Assembly (NCBI GenBank): GCA_013152085.1
Contig: JAADHC010000072.1
Coordinates: 148,343-212,342, forward strand
Origin: Chlorobiota bacterium
GTDB taxonomy: Bacteria; Bacteroidota; Bacteroidia; Bacteroidales; VadinHA17
Direction of reading: 5' to 3'
DNA length: 64,000 bases
Below, piece by piece: positions 1 to 9,276 of the stretch. The notes under the pieces were generated by a model. That model ran no database searches. It was given only the letters and a program-made list of their open reading frames with translations, and was not told where the DNA came from. Position 1 is the stretch's first letter, and every line of letters begins with the position of its first letter. A program made the translations under genes and the position numbers.

Positions 1-362
1 TCAGGGCAATCAAAAAGACATTTCAGTCCGGCATGTTTTTAATATTAATTTTCAGTCTGGTTGTTGCCTCAATGGCAGATCTTTCCAAGTTGAAGGATAT
101 TTCCTTTTCGCTGTTTTATTATGTCGGCCTGGCCATGTTCGGATCTCATCTGCTCCATGCGCTGATTGCCAAAATATTTAACCTTGATGCTGATACGGTA
201 ATCATATCCGGCAGTGCACTGATCTGTTCTCCACCATTTGTGCCGGTTGTGGCAGGAGCCCTGAAAAACCGTGAGATCATTCTTACCGGACTGGCTGTGG
301 GAATAGCCGGATATGCTATCGGAAACTATCTGGGGATTACTATTGCATATATTCTCAGATAA
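1..362 (+). CDS. DUF819 family membrane protein, C-terminal part (start outside window)
   Basis: The frame is open to the first base, so the gene begins upstream; the ATG at 33 is only an internal Met. About 120 residues are visible. They are hydrophobic, with about three to four membrane segments and a glycine/proline-rich stretch (SALICSPPFVPVVAGAL) followed by a last helix ending in IAYILR. This matches the C-terminal end of the DUF819 (YjcL-like) integral membrane family, whose substrate is not established. No terminator is obvious between its stop and the next gene. The family call rests on pattern recognition only. Confidence 0.6.
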   Translation, partial: RAIKKTFQSGMFLILIFSLVVASMADLSKLKDISFSLFYYVGLAMFGSHLLHALIAKIFNLDADTVIISGSALICSPPFVPVVAGALKNREIILTGLAVGIAGYAIGNYLGITIAYILR

Positions 363-460
363 TGAATGATTCTTTGAAGAGGGTAACATGCTGGTGTTTT
401 TTAACATGTATAAATCATGGATTTTTAAAGTGAGGAACAATGAAATTTATTCTCATAACG

Positions 461-468
461 TATATTTG
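461..468 (+). promoter_or_regulatory. Bacteroidota -7 box upstream of hppA
   Basis: TATATTTG fits the TAnnTTTG consensus of the Bacteroidota primary sigma factor. It lies 36 nt before the hppA ATG, giving a predicted leader of roughly 30 nt. No clear TTTG -33 box is visible at the expected distance. Confidence 0.5.
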
Positions 469-504
469 CACAATCATTTTTGCACAAATTAAAAAAGATG
501 CCTT

Positions 505-2919
505 ATGAAAAAGAAAAAAGTTTTTTCTTCTTTGTTGTTATTCTTGTTATTTCCGGTGCTGTCATTTGCCAGTGAGGCTGATTTGCCCATACCTGATCTG
601 CATGAAAGTTTTTTCCCTTCGCTGGGAATGAGTGGCTGGCATATCCTTTTGTACGGGATGGCCCTGGTTCTGTTGGGTTTTGCTTTCGGAGTATACCAGT
701 ATTCCTCTATTCGCAAAATCCCTGCACACAAAAGTATGCTTGATGTTTCAAAGATCATTTATGAGACCTGTAAAACCTATCTGATACAACAGGGAAGGTT
801 TTTACTGATTTTGTTTCTGATCATCGCCGTGGCTATTGTCTATTATTTCTATTTCCTGAGCCATATGTCGATTCCTAAAGTTTTACTGGTTACTTTATGG
901 ACTGTGATTGGTATTCTGGGCTCTTATTCCGTAGCCTGGTTTGGGGTCAGAATCAATACATTAGCCAACAGCAGAACGTCATTTGTTTCTTTAACAGGGA
1001 AACCCTGGCAGGTTCTTTCCATTCCTTTACAGGCCGGTATGAGTGTAGGGTTATTGCTGGTATCTGTAGAGCTGATCCTGATGATCGTGATCCTTCTGTT
1101 TATTCCGCGGGAGAGTGCCGGAGCCTGTTTTATCGGTTTTGCTATCGGAGAGTCGCTTGGCGCCAGTGCACTTAGGGTTGCCGGAGGGATTTTTACCAAG
1201 ATTGCAGATATCGGTGCCGACATGATGAAGATTATTTTTAATCTTCCCGAGGATGATCCGAGGAACCCGGGCGTGATTGCCGATTGTACCGGTGACAATG
1301 CCGGAGACAGTGTAGGTCCTACAGCCGATGGCTTTGAAACCTATGGGGTCACCGGAGTAGCTTTGATTGCCTTTATCGTTCTGGCTATCACTGGGATAGA
1401 ATTCCAGGCCACCCTTATTGTCTGGATCTTTGCCATGCGTATTATGATGATTATTACTTCACTGGTCTCTTACTGGATTAACCATGCAATTGGCAAAGCC
1501 AAATATAGTAAGGTTGATCATTTTAATTTTGAGGCACCTCTTACCAGTCTTGTGTGGCTTACTTCTCTGATATCTATTCTTTCCACTTTCGGATTATCCT
1601 ACCTGCTTATACATAATGTGACCGCTCCCGATGGTACCGTAATTTATGATCTTTGGTGGAAGCTGGCCACGATCATTAGTTTCGGGACCCTGGCTGCCGC
1701 ACTGATCCCTGAGCTGGTGAAAGGATTTACCTCTTCAAAGTCCAGACATGTGAACGAGATTGTTACCGCATCACGTGAAGGAGGTTCGTCACTTACCATT
1801 CTTTCCGGGATTGTTGCAGGGAACTTTTCGGCATTCTGGCTCGGCCTGGTCTTTGTCGGTCTGATGTTCGGTGCTTATTTTATAAGCACCCTGGGAATGA
1901 GTGAACTTATGACTTATCCGAGTATTTTTGCTTTTGGTCTGGTGGCATTTGGTTTTCTGGGCATGGGGCCTGTAACTATTGCCGTTGACAGTTATGGTCC
2001 TGTAACCGATAATGCCCAGTCGGTTTTTGAACTTTCCAGAATTGAGAGCCGTGAAGGTATTTCGGAAGAAATTGAAAAAGATTTCGGTTTCACTCCCGAT
2101 TTTGAAAAGGGAAAGTTTTATCTCGAGTCGAATGACTCTGCCGGGAATACTTTTAAGGCAACAGCCAAACCTGTTTTGATTGGTACGGCAGTTATCGGAG
2201 CTACCACGATGATTTTTTCCATTATTCTTCTGCTGAAGAATCAGGGACTCATGCAACTTGAGATGGTAGATGCTCCGGTAATCCTGGGGCTTATTACCGG
2301 TGGCGCTGTGATCTACTGGTTTACCGGGGCCTCCATGCAGGCTGTAACTACGGGTGCATACCGTGCTGTAGCTTTTATACGTAACCATATTAAACTGGAT
2401 ATCAAAGAAGCAGATCTCGAAGATTCAAAATCTGTTGTGCGTATCTGTACCAAGTATGCCCAGGACGGAATGTGGAATATTTTTGCCGTGTTATTCTCAT
2501 TGACGCTGGCATTTGCCTTTTTCAATCCAAACTTCTTTGTTTCATACCTGATCTCTATTGCTATTTTCGGCTTGTTTCAGGCTATTTATATGGCCAATAC
2601 CGGAGGGGCATGGGACAATGCAAAGAAAGTTGTTGAGGTTGACCTGAAGGAGAAGAATACGCCTCTTCATGAAGCAACAGTGGTTGGCGATACTGTTGGT
2701 GATCCTTTCAAGGACACTTCATCGGTTGCCATGAATCCCATCATTAAATTCAGTACCCTTTTCGGTTTGCTGGCGGTTGAGATTGCGGTGCATATGCATT
2801 TGAATGCCATTAAAAATGACAGATTCGATTTTACTCCCATTATAGGTGGAGTATTACTTATCTTCGGTTTAATATTTGTCTACCGTTCGTTTTTCGGTAT
2901 GCGTATTAAAAAACAATAG
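505..2919 (+). CDS. hppA: Membrane-bound proton-translocating pyrophosphatase (divergent clade)
   Basis: This integral membrane enzyme couples hydrolysis of pyrophosphate to two phosphates with cation export across the cytoplasmic membrane. It has 804 residues, an N-terminal signal-like helix and about 16 further membrane segments. The family's Asp-rich catalytic loops are present: EDDPRNPG with GDNAGDSVGPTAD (about residues 248-275), DNAQSVFELS (about 500), GGAWDNAKK (about 700) and VGDTVGDPFKD (about 727-737). The Lys in GNTFKAT (about 548) sits where K+-independent enzymes carry Lys. Two departures are seen: the D(X)7KXE signature reads DIGADMMKII (one residue shorter, Glu lost), and DNAGGIAEM is replaced by DNAQSVFEL. 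Both suggest one of the divergent mPPase clades. The pumped ion cannot be decided from sequence alone. It is a single-gene unit with its own promoter and a terminator. Confidence 0.93.
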   Translation: MKKKKVFSSLLLFLLFPVLSFASEADLPIPDLHESFFPSLGMSGWHILLYGMALVLLGFAFGVYQYSSIRKIPAHKSMLDVSKIIYETCKTYLIQQGRFLLILFLIIAVAIVYYFYFLSHMSIPKVLLVTLWTVIGILGSYSVAWFGVRINTLANSRTSFVSLTGKPWQVLSIPLQAGMSVGLLLVSVELILMIVILLFIPRESAGACFIGFAIGESLGASALRVAGGIFTKIADIGADMMKIIFNLPEDDPRNPGVIADCTGDNAGDSVGPTADGFETYGVTGVALIAFIVLAITGIEFQATLIVWIFAMRIMMIITSLVSYWINHAIGKAKYSKVDHFNFEAPLTSLVWLTSLISILSTFGLSYLLIHNVTAPDGTVIYDLWWKLATIISFGTLAAALIPELVKGFTSSKSRHVNEIVTASREGGSSLTILSGIVAGNFSAFWLGLVFVGLMFGAYFISTLGMSELMTYPSIFAFGLVAFGFLGMGPVTIAVDSYGPVTDNAQSVFELSRIESREGISEEIEKDFGFTPDFEKGKFYLESNDSAGNTFKATAKPVLIGTAVIGATTMIFSIILLLKNQGLMQLEMVDAPVILGLITGGAVIYWFTGASMQAVTTGAYRAVAFIRNHIKLDIKEADLEDSKSVVRICTKYAQDGMWNIFAVLFSLTLAFAFFNPNFFVSYLISIAIFGLFQAIYMANTGGAWDNAKKVVEVDLKEKNTPLHEATVVGDTVGDPFKDTSSVAMNPIIKFSTLFGLLAVEIAVHMHLNAIKNDRFDFTPIIGGVLLIFGLIFVYRSFFGMRIKKQ

Positions 2920-2934
2920 TTTTAATCAGGCCTG

Positions 2935-2965
2935 AAAAATCCCGGTATCGCACCGGGATTTTTTT
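2935..2965. terminator. Bidirectional intrinsic terminator between hppA and lpxH
   Basis: A 12-bp perfect inverted repeat (AAAAATCCCGGT / ACCGGGATTTTT) with a 5-nt loop and T tracts on both strands lies between the convergent hppA and lpxH stops. Confidence 0.85.
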
Positions 2966-3725
2966 AGGCTTTGGGATAATCAAATGTTTTTAAAGCGAGG
3001 GATTCCCCGTTAAAAACAGCATAGCTGAAATGGGATATCCAATCTCCCAGATAGATGAATCTCGAATTTTTATTCAGCGGATAATCAAGCGGAATATGCC
3101 TGTGCCCGAAAATAAAATAGTCAAAGTGTTCTTTATGGTTTAATTCACGTGCATAACGGATCAACCATTCTTTTTCTTCTGATGAAAAAGGTTCTGCAAG
3201 CCGGTCGCGGCCGTAACGACTGGCATGTGACCATTTATGAGCCAGCCAGACGGTAAAGTTGGGATGCAAACGGGCGAAAAGCCACTGCAATACCGGGTTG
3301 GTAAAAATCTTTTTTAACATTTTGTATCTCCTGTCTCCCGGGCCTATCCCATCCCCGTGGCCAATATAAAACCGTTTACCATTAAAATCCCTGATAACAG
3401 GCTGGCGGTGCAGGGTTATGCCCAGCTCGGAAGGCAGATAATCGAATATCCAGATATCATGATTTCCTGTAAACAGATGAACGGGAATACCACTGTCAGT
3501 TATTTCAGCGATTTTCCCCAAAAAACGGGTAAACCCCCGCGGAACTACTTCTCGATACTCGAACCAGTAATCAAAGATATCCCCTACCAGGTACAGTTCT
3601 TCTATGGAATCCCGGATTTCAGTAAGCCATCGTACAAAATGGCGTTCCCGGTCGGCAGTTGCAATTATTGCAGGCAGCCCGAGGTGAAGGTCGGAGGCGA
3701 AATAGATATTTTTGCCGGGTTCCAA
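2964..3725 (-). CDS. lpxH: UDP-2,3-diacylglucosamine pyrophosphatase (lipid A pathway)
   Basis: LpxH hydrolyses UDP-2,3-diacylglucosamine to lipid X and UMP, the fourth step of lipid A synthesis, on the inner face of the cytoplasmic membrane. The 253-residue protein has the complete calcineurin-like metallophosphoesterase set: DLHLG (12-16), GDIFDYW (48-54), GNHD (87-90), GHGD (122-125) and FGHRHIP (about 207-213). The first usable codon is a TTG at 3725; no ATG precedes the DLHLG metal site. It begins 9 nt after the stop of the TlpA-like gene upstream, so it is probably the last gene of a tlpA-tlpA-lpxH transcript. It confirms a lipid A-bearing Gram-negative cell. Confidence 0.9.
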   Translation of the reverse strand: MEPGKNIYFASDLHLGLPAIIATADRERHFVRWLTEIRDSIEELYLVGDIFDYWFEYREVVPRGFTRFLGKIAEITDSGIPVHLFTGNHDIWIFDYLPSELGITLHRQPVIRDFNGKRFYIGHGDGIGPGDRRYKMLKKIFTNPVLQWLFARLHPNFTVWLAHKWSHASRYGRDRLAEPFSSEEKEWLIRYARELNHKEHFDYFIFGHRHIPLDYPLNKNSRFIYLGDWISHFSYAVFNGESLALKTFDYPKA

Positions 3726-3734
3726 AACAGGGAT

Positions 3735-4928
3735 TTACGGTTCAAAAATCTGACTGAGTTTAATTTGCAGGGAACGTCCATGCAGGTCTCTGGCAATGAG
3801 ATCTCCCTTTGGGTCCAGGAGGAAATTGCGTGGTGGCTGACGGACATTGTATAAATTCGCAGCAGGCGAGTTAGGATAGCTCAGATCGGAAACATTGATC
3901 CAGGGTAATTCATCAAACCGGACAGCCCTTGTCCAGGCATCCCGTCGATTGTCCAGGGAAACCTGGTAAATATCAAATCCTTTACTGTGATATTTTTTAT
4001 AAAGTGTCTTAAATTCAAGGTTTTCCTGTATACACTGGTCGCACCAGCTTGCCCAGAAAGAGAGTAAAATATATTTGCCACGTAACGAGGACAGTTTTAC
4101 AGTGTCGCCGTTAATGTCCGGAAGTTTAATATCCAGATAGCCAATGGTTCCGGATTTTTGTGCCATGGCATTGAGCTGCATTTGCTTATATTTTGACATT
4201 TCACGGTTAAAATCCGTAACCAGTGCCCTGGTAATTCGAAGTTCCGGAAAATACTTTGTCAAAGTATCACTAAGGATCTTCAGGTACTGTATGTCACGGA
4301 TACTATTCAGAACAAACGCATTGTCATCAATCTTCTGGTAGATTGCTTTTATGCTTGCCAGGTCGTGCATATGATCAAGGATGAAGGCAATGGAGAATTT
4401 TCGTTGCCCGTCAATGATTTTTTGATATGCATCTTCAAGTTTCGTTTTAAGGGTATCAAAGCCGGCTTGATTCATGGCTGTTTTGTAAAGGGTAGTAATG
4501 GAGTCAGCTTTTTGAATGGTGCGTCGCAAATGATCATCCAGGGTTTTTACCAATTTTGATTCTTCAGATCCGTTTACCTGATAACCAGCGGGAAGGAAAG
4601 AGGTGTCTGCTGTGATACGAATATGTTCACCCGGGGAAGCAAGTATGGTAATGTAATTATACGGATCGAGCTTAAGCAAAAGGAAAGACGGTTCGGACAG
4701 TGGAACATGAAGATGAAATTTTCCTTTGCGTAACCGGGCAGAATCCAAAGGAGTTGAAATGTTTACATCAAGCAGATCGACATAAATTCGCTGGTAGTCT
4801 GAAGGTGGAATTTTTCCTGAAATCCGCATGGTTTCCTTATTATGGCATCCGGAAAGGCCCAACGCCGTAACAAGAAGTAAGATGAAAAGTGAACGGAGCA
4901 AAACGGATTTATCCCTGTAACCGGCCAT
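3735..4928 (-). CDS. TlpA-like thioredoxin-fold lipoprotein (DUF4369 N-domain), copy 1
   Basis: The predicted product is a periplasm-facing lipoprotein thiol-disulfide protein of 397 residues. A signal peptide ends in the lipobox LSGC (Cys 28). Next come a beta-rich DUF4369-type domain (about 30-130) and a helical linker. A C-terminal AhpC/TSA-thioredoxin domain begins near LPDINGDTVKLSSLRGK, with the active-site motif SFWASWCDQC (about 285-294) and QPPRNFLLD carrying the cis-Pro. The same architecture occurs in the next gene upstream, 27 nt away, so the pair is a tandem duplication. CDQC is an uncommon dipeptide between the cysteines; the other copy has CSPC. Disulfide reductase and cytochrome c or cell-envelope maturation roles are known for the family, but the substrate here is unknown. 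Confidence 0.85.
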   Translation of the reverse strand: MAGYRDKSVLLRSLFILLLVTALGLSGCHNKETMRISGKIPPSDYQRIYVDLLDVNISTPLDSARLRKGKFHLHVPLSEPSFLLLKLDPYNYITILASPGEHIRITADTSFLPAGYQVNGSEESKLVKTLDDHLRRTIQKADSITTLYKTAMNQAGFDTLKTKLEDAYQKIIDGQRKFSIAFILDHMHDLASIKAIYQKIDDNAFVLNSIRDIQYLKILSDTLTKYFPELRITRALVTDFNREMSKYKQMQLNAMAQKSGTIGYLDIKLPDINGDTVKLSSLRGKYILLSFWASWCDQCIQENLEFKTLYKKYHSKGFDIYQVSLDNRRDAWTRAVRFDELPWINVSDLSYPNSPAANLYNVRQPPRNFLLDPKGDLIARDLHGRSLQIKLSQIFEP

Positions 4929-4955
4929 GGTATTCAGTCTGTGAAGCGTAAGATA

Positions 4956-6119
4956 TTATTGAAAAAGCTCTTCAAGTTTATTGCTGAGGGCTGCACCGCG
5001 CAGGTTTTTACCAACGATTTTTCCATCCTTGTCGAGAAGAAAATTCATCGGAATCCCCTGAATATGGTATAGGGTAACCACCGAAGACTGCCAGTAGTTC
5101 AGATCGCTGACATGGATCCATGATCCCAGATGATCTTCGGAGATGCCTTTTAACCAGTTTTCACGATCACGGTCCAGGGAAACCTGAAAGATTTCGAATC
5201 CCTTTTTGTGATATTTCCGGTATTCTTTAACTAGATTGGGATTCTCTTTACGGCAGGGGCTGCACCAGGATGCCCAGAAATCGAGCAGGACATAATTTCC
5301 CCGTGTAGAGGAAAGCCGTATCGTGTCACCTTCCGGAGAAGGCAATGCAATCTCGGGAGCAACCATCCCCAAACCTACGTTTTTTTCCTGTTCATTAATC
5401 TGTTTTTTTCTCTCACGGAGGTCATTCATTTGTGTATGAAAAGAAATTACCGGACCGGCCTTGGGATACGACGAGTTCAGGGCGGAATCGACTTTTTCAA
5501 AATAGCTAAAATCTTCCATGGGGTCAAGAATGTACTGCCGCGGAGCAATCTGTTGGTACAAAACCAGCAGGCTGGCCAGTGAATTGAGATTATCATCTAT
5601 AAATGTACGGGTGTAGGTTTTCTGATCTTCAAGAATAATCCGGGATTTTTTATCAAGATCATTTATGATATCATTAAGATTCGGAGAGTTGATGCTGTCC
5701 TTGTAGGTCTGGTTGAGTACCTGAAGTTTTGTAATGTTTTCCCTGAAATGGGTGAGAAATTTTTGAAATTTCTCAGTATCCTCAGAGCCTTCTATGGTGC
5801 AGGAAGTTTCCATTTCGTTATATGGGCCGGTGATTTTTACGTGATCACCGGGTACCAGTATGAGTGTAATATATGCATCCTGCTGGGAACGTAGCACGGC
5901 AAAAGAAGGCTGTTCCAGATCACCTGAAATCATAAAATGTCCCTTTTCGTCAATAACAACAGAGTCAACAGGTTCGAGGGAGCTCATCCTGATAATATCA
6001 ACATAAACCTTTTGACCGGCGCCGCCATCCAGCGTGCCTTCAACTTTGAAACCTTTCCTGGTTCCACAAGAGGCAAGAATAATAACCAGTAAAGCAATAA
6101 ATCCGGACTTTTTCATCAT
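4956..6119 (-). CDS. TlpA-like thioredoxin-fold lipoprotein (DUF4369 N-domain), copy 2
   Basis: This 387-residue paralogue has the same layout as the following gene. A signal peptide carries the lipobox LASC (Cys 18), followed by a beta-rich DUF4369 domain (GTLDGGAGQKVYVDI) and a charged helical middle. The C-terminal thioredoxin domain starts near LPSPEGDTIRLSSTRGN, with active site DFWASWCSPC (about 280-289) and cis-Pro loop IQGIPMNFLLD. The ATG chosen is the first of two consecutive Met codons and lies about 50 nt after a -7 box, making this the first gene of the three-gene transcript with its paralogue and lpxH. It is likely to reduce periplasmic disulfides; the partner proteins are not evident. 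Confidence 0.87.
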   Translation of the reverse strand: MMKKSGFIALLVIILASCGTRKGFKVEGTLDGGAGQKVYVDIIRMSSLEPVDSVVIDEKGHFMISGDLEQPSFAVLRSQQDAYITLILVPGDHVKITGPYNEMETSCTIEGSEDTEKFQKFLTHFRENITKLQVLNQTYKDSINSPNLNDIINDLDKKSRIILEDQKTYTRTFIDDNLNSLASLLVLYQQIAPRQYILDPMEDFSYFEKVDSALNSSYPKAGPVISFHTQMNDLRERKKQINEQEKNVGLGMVAPEIALPSPEGDTIRLSSTRGNYVLLDFWASWCSPCRKENPNLVKEYRKYHKKGFEIFQVSLDRDRENWLKGISEDHLGSWIHVSDLNYWQSSVVTLYHIQGIPMNFLLDKDGKIVGKNLRGAALSNKLEELFQ

Positions 6120-6171
6120 AATGTTTTAAATGTGTGAATATTTTTTTCAGGTATCCTAAAAAATTATCGCG

Positions 6172-6179
6172 CAAAGTTA
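6172..6179 (-). promoter_or_regulatory. -7 box for the tlpA-tlpA-lpxH operon
   Basis: On the minus strand this reads TAACTTTG, a TAnnTTTG match, about 53 nt before the first ATG of the operon. No convincing -33 element was found. Confidence 0.45.
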
Positions 6180-6580
6180 ATGATAATTATTGGATTTGAC
6201 ATTTTCTTCCAGGAAGTGGATCTGCCGGAGATATGAAAGATAAAATTAACCTTGGAATTTCATTTGTCTTATCCTCGGATCTGTTTTCCGATGTTTTCGG
6301 TCTCGGATGTGAATATATATATATAAATATACAATAAAATACATAATTAAAAACCGCTTTGGATTGCAGTACCATTATTGCAAAACCGAAAGTTATTATA
6401 CTTTTATTGGTTGCCGGGTTTTATAAGCAGAACCATAAAAAAGGTCCGGATGGTTACCGGAATGAAATTTTAAAAAGTACTGATTTAAAAAATTCTAATA
6501 CAGGCAGAACAGAAGTTTTGTTGAGGTATCTGTTTTGAACATTGGTTGTTAGCTCTATTTTATAACATGATTTTTCAGAA
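6180..6580. other. AT-rich non-coding gap upstream of tRNA-Glu
   Basis: About 400 bases lie between the TlpA operon promoter and the tRNA promoter. A run of TA dinucleotides occurs near 6316-6330 and poly-A/T runs near 6590. A 62-codon open frame on minus (6187-6375) lacks any domain-like composition and is not called. I see no convincing gene, tRNA or hairpin here. Confidence 0.5.
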
Positions 6581-6585
6581 AAATA

Positions 6586-6615
6586 TTTGGTGAAAAAAAA
6601 AATATTATACCTTTG
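6586..6615 (+). promoter_or_regulatory. tRNA-Glu / rpsT promoter (TTTG -33, TACCTTTG -7)
   Basis: TTTG at 6586-6589 and TACCTTTG at 6608-6615 are separated by 18 nt, an excellent fit to the Bacteroidota promoter. Transcription would start a few bases before the tRNA 5' end at 6627. Confidence 0.75.
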
Positions 6616-6626
6616 CACTCCAATTT

Positions 6627-6698
6627 GGTCCGTTCGTCTAGTGGTTAGGACGCCAGGTTTTCATCCTGGTAACAGGGGTTCGATTCCCCTACGGACTA
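6627..6698 (+). tRNA. tRNA-Glu (anticodon TTC)
   Basis: This is a 72-nt cloverleaf. Acceptor GGTCCGT pairs with ACGGACT (a G-U pair at the first position), with discriminator A. The anticodon stem CCAGG/CCTGG (6653-6657 and 6665-6669) carries loop TTTTCAT with anticodon TTC at 6660-6662. The T arm is GGGG TTCGATT CCCC. The 3' CCA is not encoded. Only 21 nt separate it from rpsT, and the same promoter may serve both. Confidence 0.97.
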
Positions 6699-6719
6699 CA
6701 AAACATTGAAAAAGAAGCT

Positions 6720-6971
6720 ATGGCACACCATTTATCAGCACTTAAAAGAATCCGTCAGAATGAAGAGCGGAGACAGCATAACAGGTATTATGCACGGACC
6801 ACCCGTAATGCAGTAAAAAAATTAAAATCGGTTACGGAAAAGAAAGAAGCCGAAAAATTGTATCCGGAGGTTGCTTCGATGCTTGACAAACTTGCCAAGC
6901 GTAATATTATACATGCAAACAAGGCAGCCAATATCAAGTCGAAACTGGCAAAACACGTAAACAGTTTGTAA
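6720..6971 (+). CDS. rpsT: 30S ribosomal protein S20
   Basis: S20 binds the 5' domain of 16S rRNA early in 30S assembly. The 83-residue, strongly basic, all-helical product begins [18 protein letters not shown] and contains the family's KLKS..EKKEAE and [17 protein letters not shown] segments; length is typical for the family. It lies directly downstream of tRNA-Glu without its own recognisable promoter and is followed by a strong hairpin terminator, so tRNA and rpsT probably form one transcription unit. Confidence 0.97.
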   Translation: MAHHLSALKRIRQNEERRQHNRYYARTTRNAVKKLKSVTEKKEAEKLYPEVASMLDKLAKRNIIHANKAANIKSKLAKHVNSL

Positions 6972-6990
6972 AATATTCTGATGTTCGAAT

Positions 6991-7020
6991 AAACCCTTCT
7001 TCGCAAGAAGGGTTTTTGTT
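6991..7020 (+). terminator. Intrinsic terminator after rpsT
   Basis: An 11-bp perfect stem (AAACCCTTCTT / AAGAAGGGTTT) with a 3-nt loop CGC is followed by a T-rich run. Confidence 0.88.
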
Positions 7021-7062
7021 TTCCGATAAAAAAATCAGATGTGACAGTTCTTCGGAACTTTC

Positions 7063-8147
<1,085 letters not shown>

Positions 8148-8148
<1 letters not shown>

Positions 8149-8155
8149 AAATCTA
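8148..8155 (-). promoter_or_regulatory. Possible internal -7 box before rfbB
   Basis: Minus-strand TAGATTTG matches TAnnTTTG. It lies in the 72-nt gap after galE and overlaps the upstream-most start codon of rfbB, favouring the TTG start at 8124. Confidence 0.4.
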
Positions 8156-8220
8156 CAACCTTTTTTCAGAACAGGAATACCCTAAGAGTGTGCTTTGGTA
8201 GCAATATCAGCTAAACGGGA

Positions 8221-9258
8221 TCAGGGTTTCCGATAATTTTTCCGGTAATACTGTTCCCATTTCCAGGCCGATACCAATGCCTCAGCCAGCGAACTTTTGG
8301 CATACCAGCCCAATTCCCTGTTGGCTTTGGTCGTATCTGCCCAGACCTTTTCCACATCGCCGGGACGACGATCCGTGATGACATATTTTACCTTAACGCC
8401 GGTCGCCTCTTCGAAAGTATGAATGATTTCAAGAACGGAATAACCTTTTCCGGTTCCCAGGTTAAAAACTTCGTAGTTGTCTTTCTGTTTTCCTTCCAGC
8501 ATCCTGTTGATGGCTGCCACATGTGCTTTCGCCAGGTCAACAACGTGCAGATAATCCCGGATGGCCGAGCCATCAGGCGTATGATAATCAATGCCAAAAA
8601 CCCTGAGGTGCGACCGGAGCCCGATAGCGGTTTGGGTTACATAGGGGACAAGATTTTCCGGTTTTCCCATGGGATGTTCGCCGATCCATCCGGTCGGGTG
8701 TGCTCCGATAGGATTAAAATAGCGGAGTGATATACAATGAAGGATTTCATCCGAAGAGAGGACATCCTGCAACATTTCTTCGGATATCTGCTTGGTATTG
8801 CCGTAAGGTGATGCTGCCGGTTTTACAGGAGCGTTTTCCGATACGGGTAACGTATCCGGTTGTCCGTAAACCGTACATGACGAGGAAAAAACCATACGGG
8901 TGACATTATGCTGTTGCATCCCCTCAATAAGATTGATCAGAGACACAAGGTTGTTCCTGTAGTATTTTAAAGGTTTTTGTACCGATTCTCCGACTGATTT
9001 GGACGCGGCAAAATGTATGATGGCCGTGATATTTTTTTCATCCTCGAAAAATTGCATGAGTCGCTCACGGTCGCACAGATCGAATTTTACAAAACCGGGT
9101 TTTATTCCGGTAATCTTTTCAATCCCGTCCAGTACGGAAAGTTCCGAATTAGACAGATCATCCACGATAATAACCTCATATCCGCTATTGATCAGTTCCA
9201 CCGTTGTATGAGAGCCGATATATCCGGTTCCGCCCGTGACCAGAATTTTCTTTTTCAT
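8221..9258 (-). CDS. galE: UDP-glucose 4-epimerase
   Basis: GalE interconverts UDP-glucose and UDP-galactose with tightly bound NAD. The 345-residue extended SDR protein has GGTGYIGSH (about 8-16), the SSSCTVYGQP segment and SPYGNTK (YxxxK, about 149-155). The C-terminal half is typical (RYFNPIGAHPTGWIGE, RDYLHVVDLAKAH, RRPGDVEKVWAD). It follows the nucleotide-sugar dehydrogenase by 18 nt in the same operon, so its likely job here is supplying UDP-Gal or UDP-GalNAc for surface glycans rather than galactose catabolism; no galK or galT is near. Confidence 0.95.
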   Translation of the reverse strand: MKKKILVTGGTGYIGSHTTVELINSGYEVIIVDDLSNSELSVLDGIEKITGIKPGFVKFDLCDRERLMQFFEDEKNITAIIHFAASKSVGESVQKPLKYYRNNLVSLINLIEGMQQHNVTRMVFSSSCTVYGQPDTLPVSENAPVKPAASPYGNTKQISEEMLQDVLSSDEILHCISLRYFNPIGAHPTGWIGEHPMGKPENLVPYVTQTAIGLRSHLRVFGIDYHTPDGSAIRDYLHVVDLAKAHVAAINRMLEGKQKDNYEVFNLGTGKGYSVLEIIHTFEEATGVKVKYVITDRRPGDVEKVWADTTKANRELGWYAKSSLAEALVSAWKWEQYYRKNYRKP

Positions 9259-9276
9259 GGTTTATCTCCCGGCATT

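Noticed and set aside
1789..2388. 199-codon open frame antisense to hppA
   Set aside because: It lies wholly within a strongly conserved pyrophosphatase frame, so it is a shadow of codon bias.
6187..6375. 62-codon open frame on minus in the gap upstream of tRNA-Glu
   Set aside because: It is in low-complexity AT-rich sequence with TA repeats, without recognisable family features or promoter.
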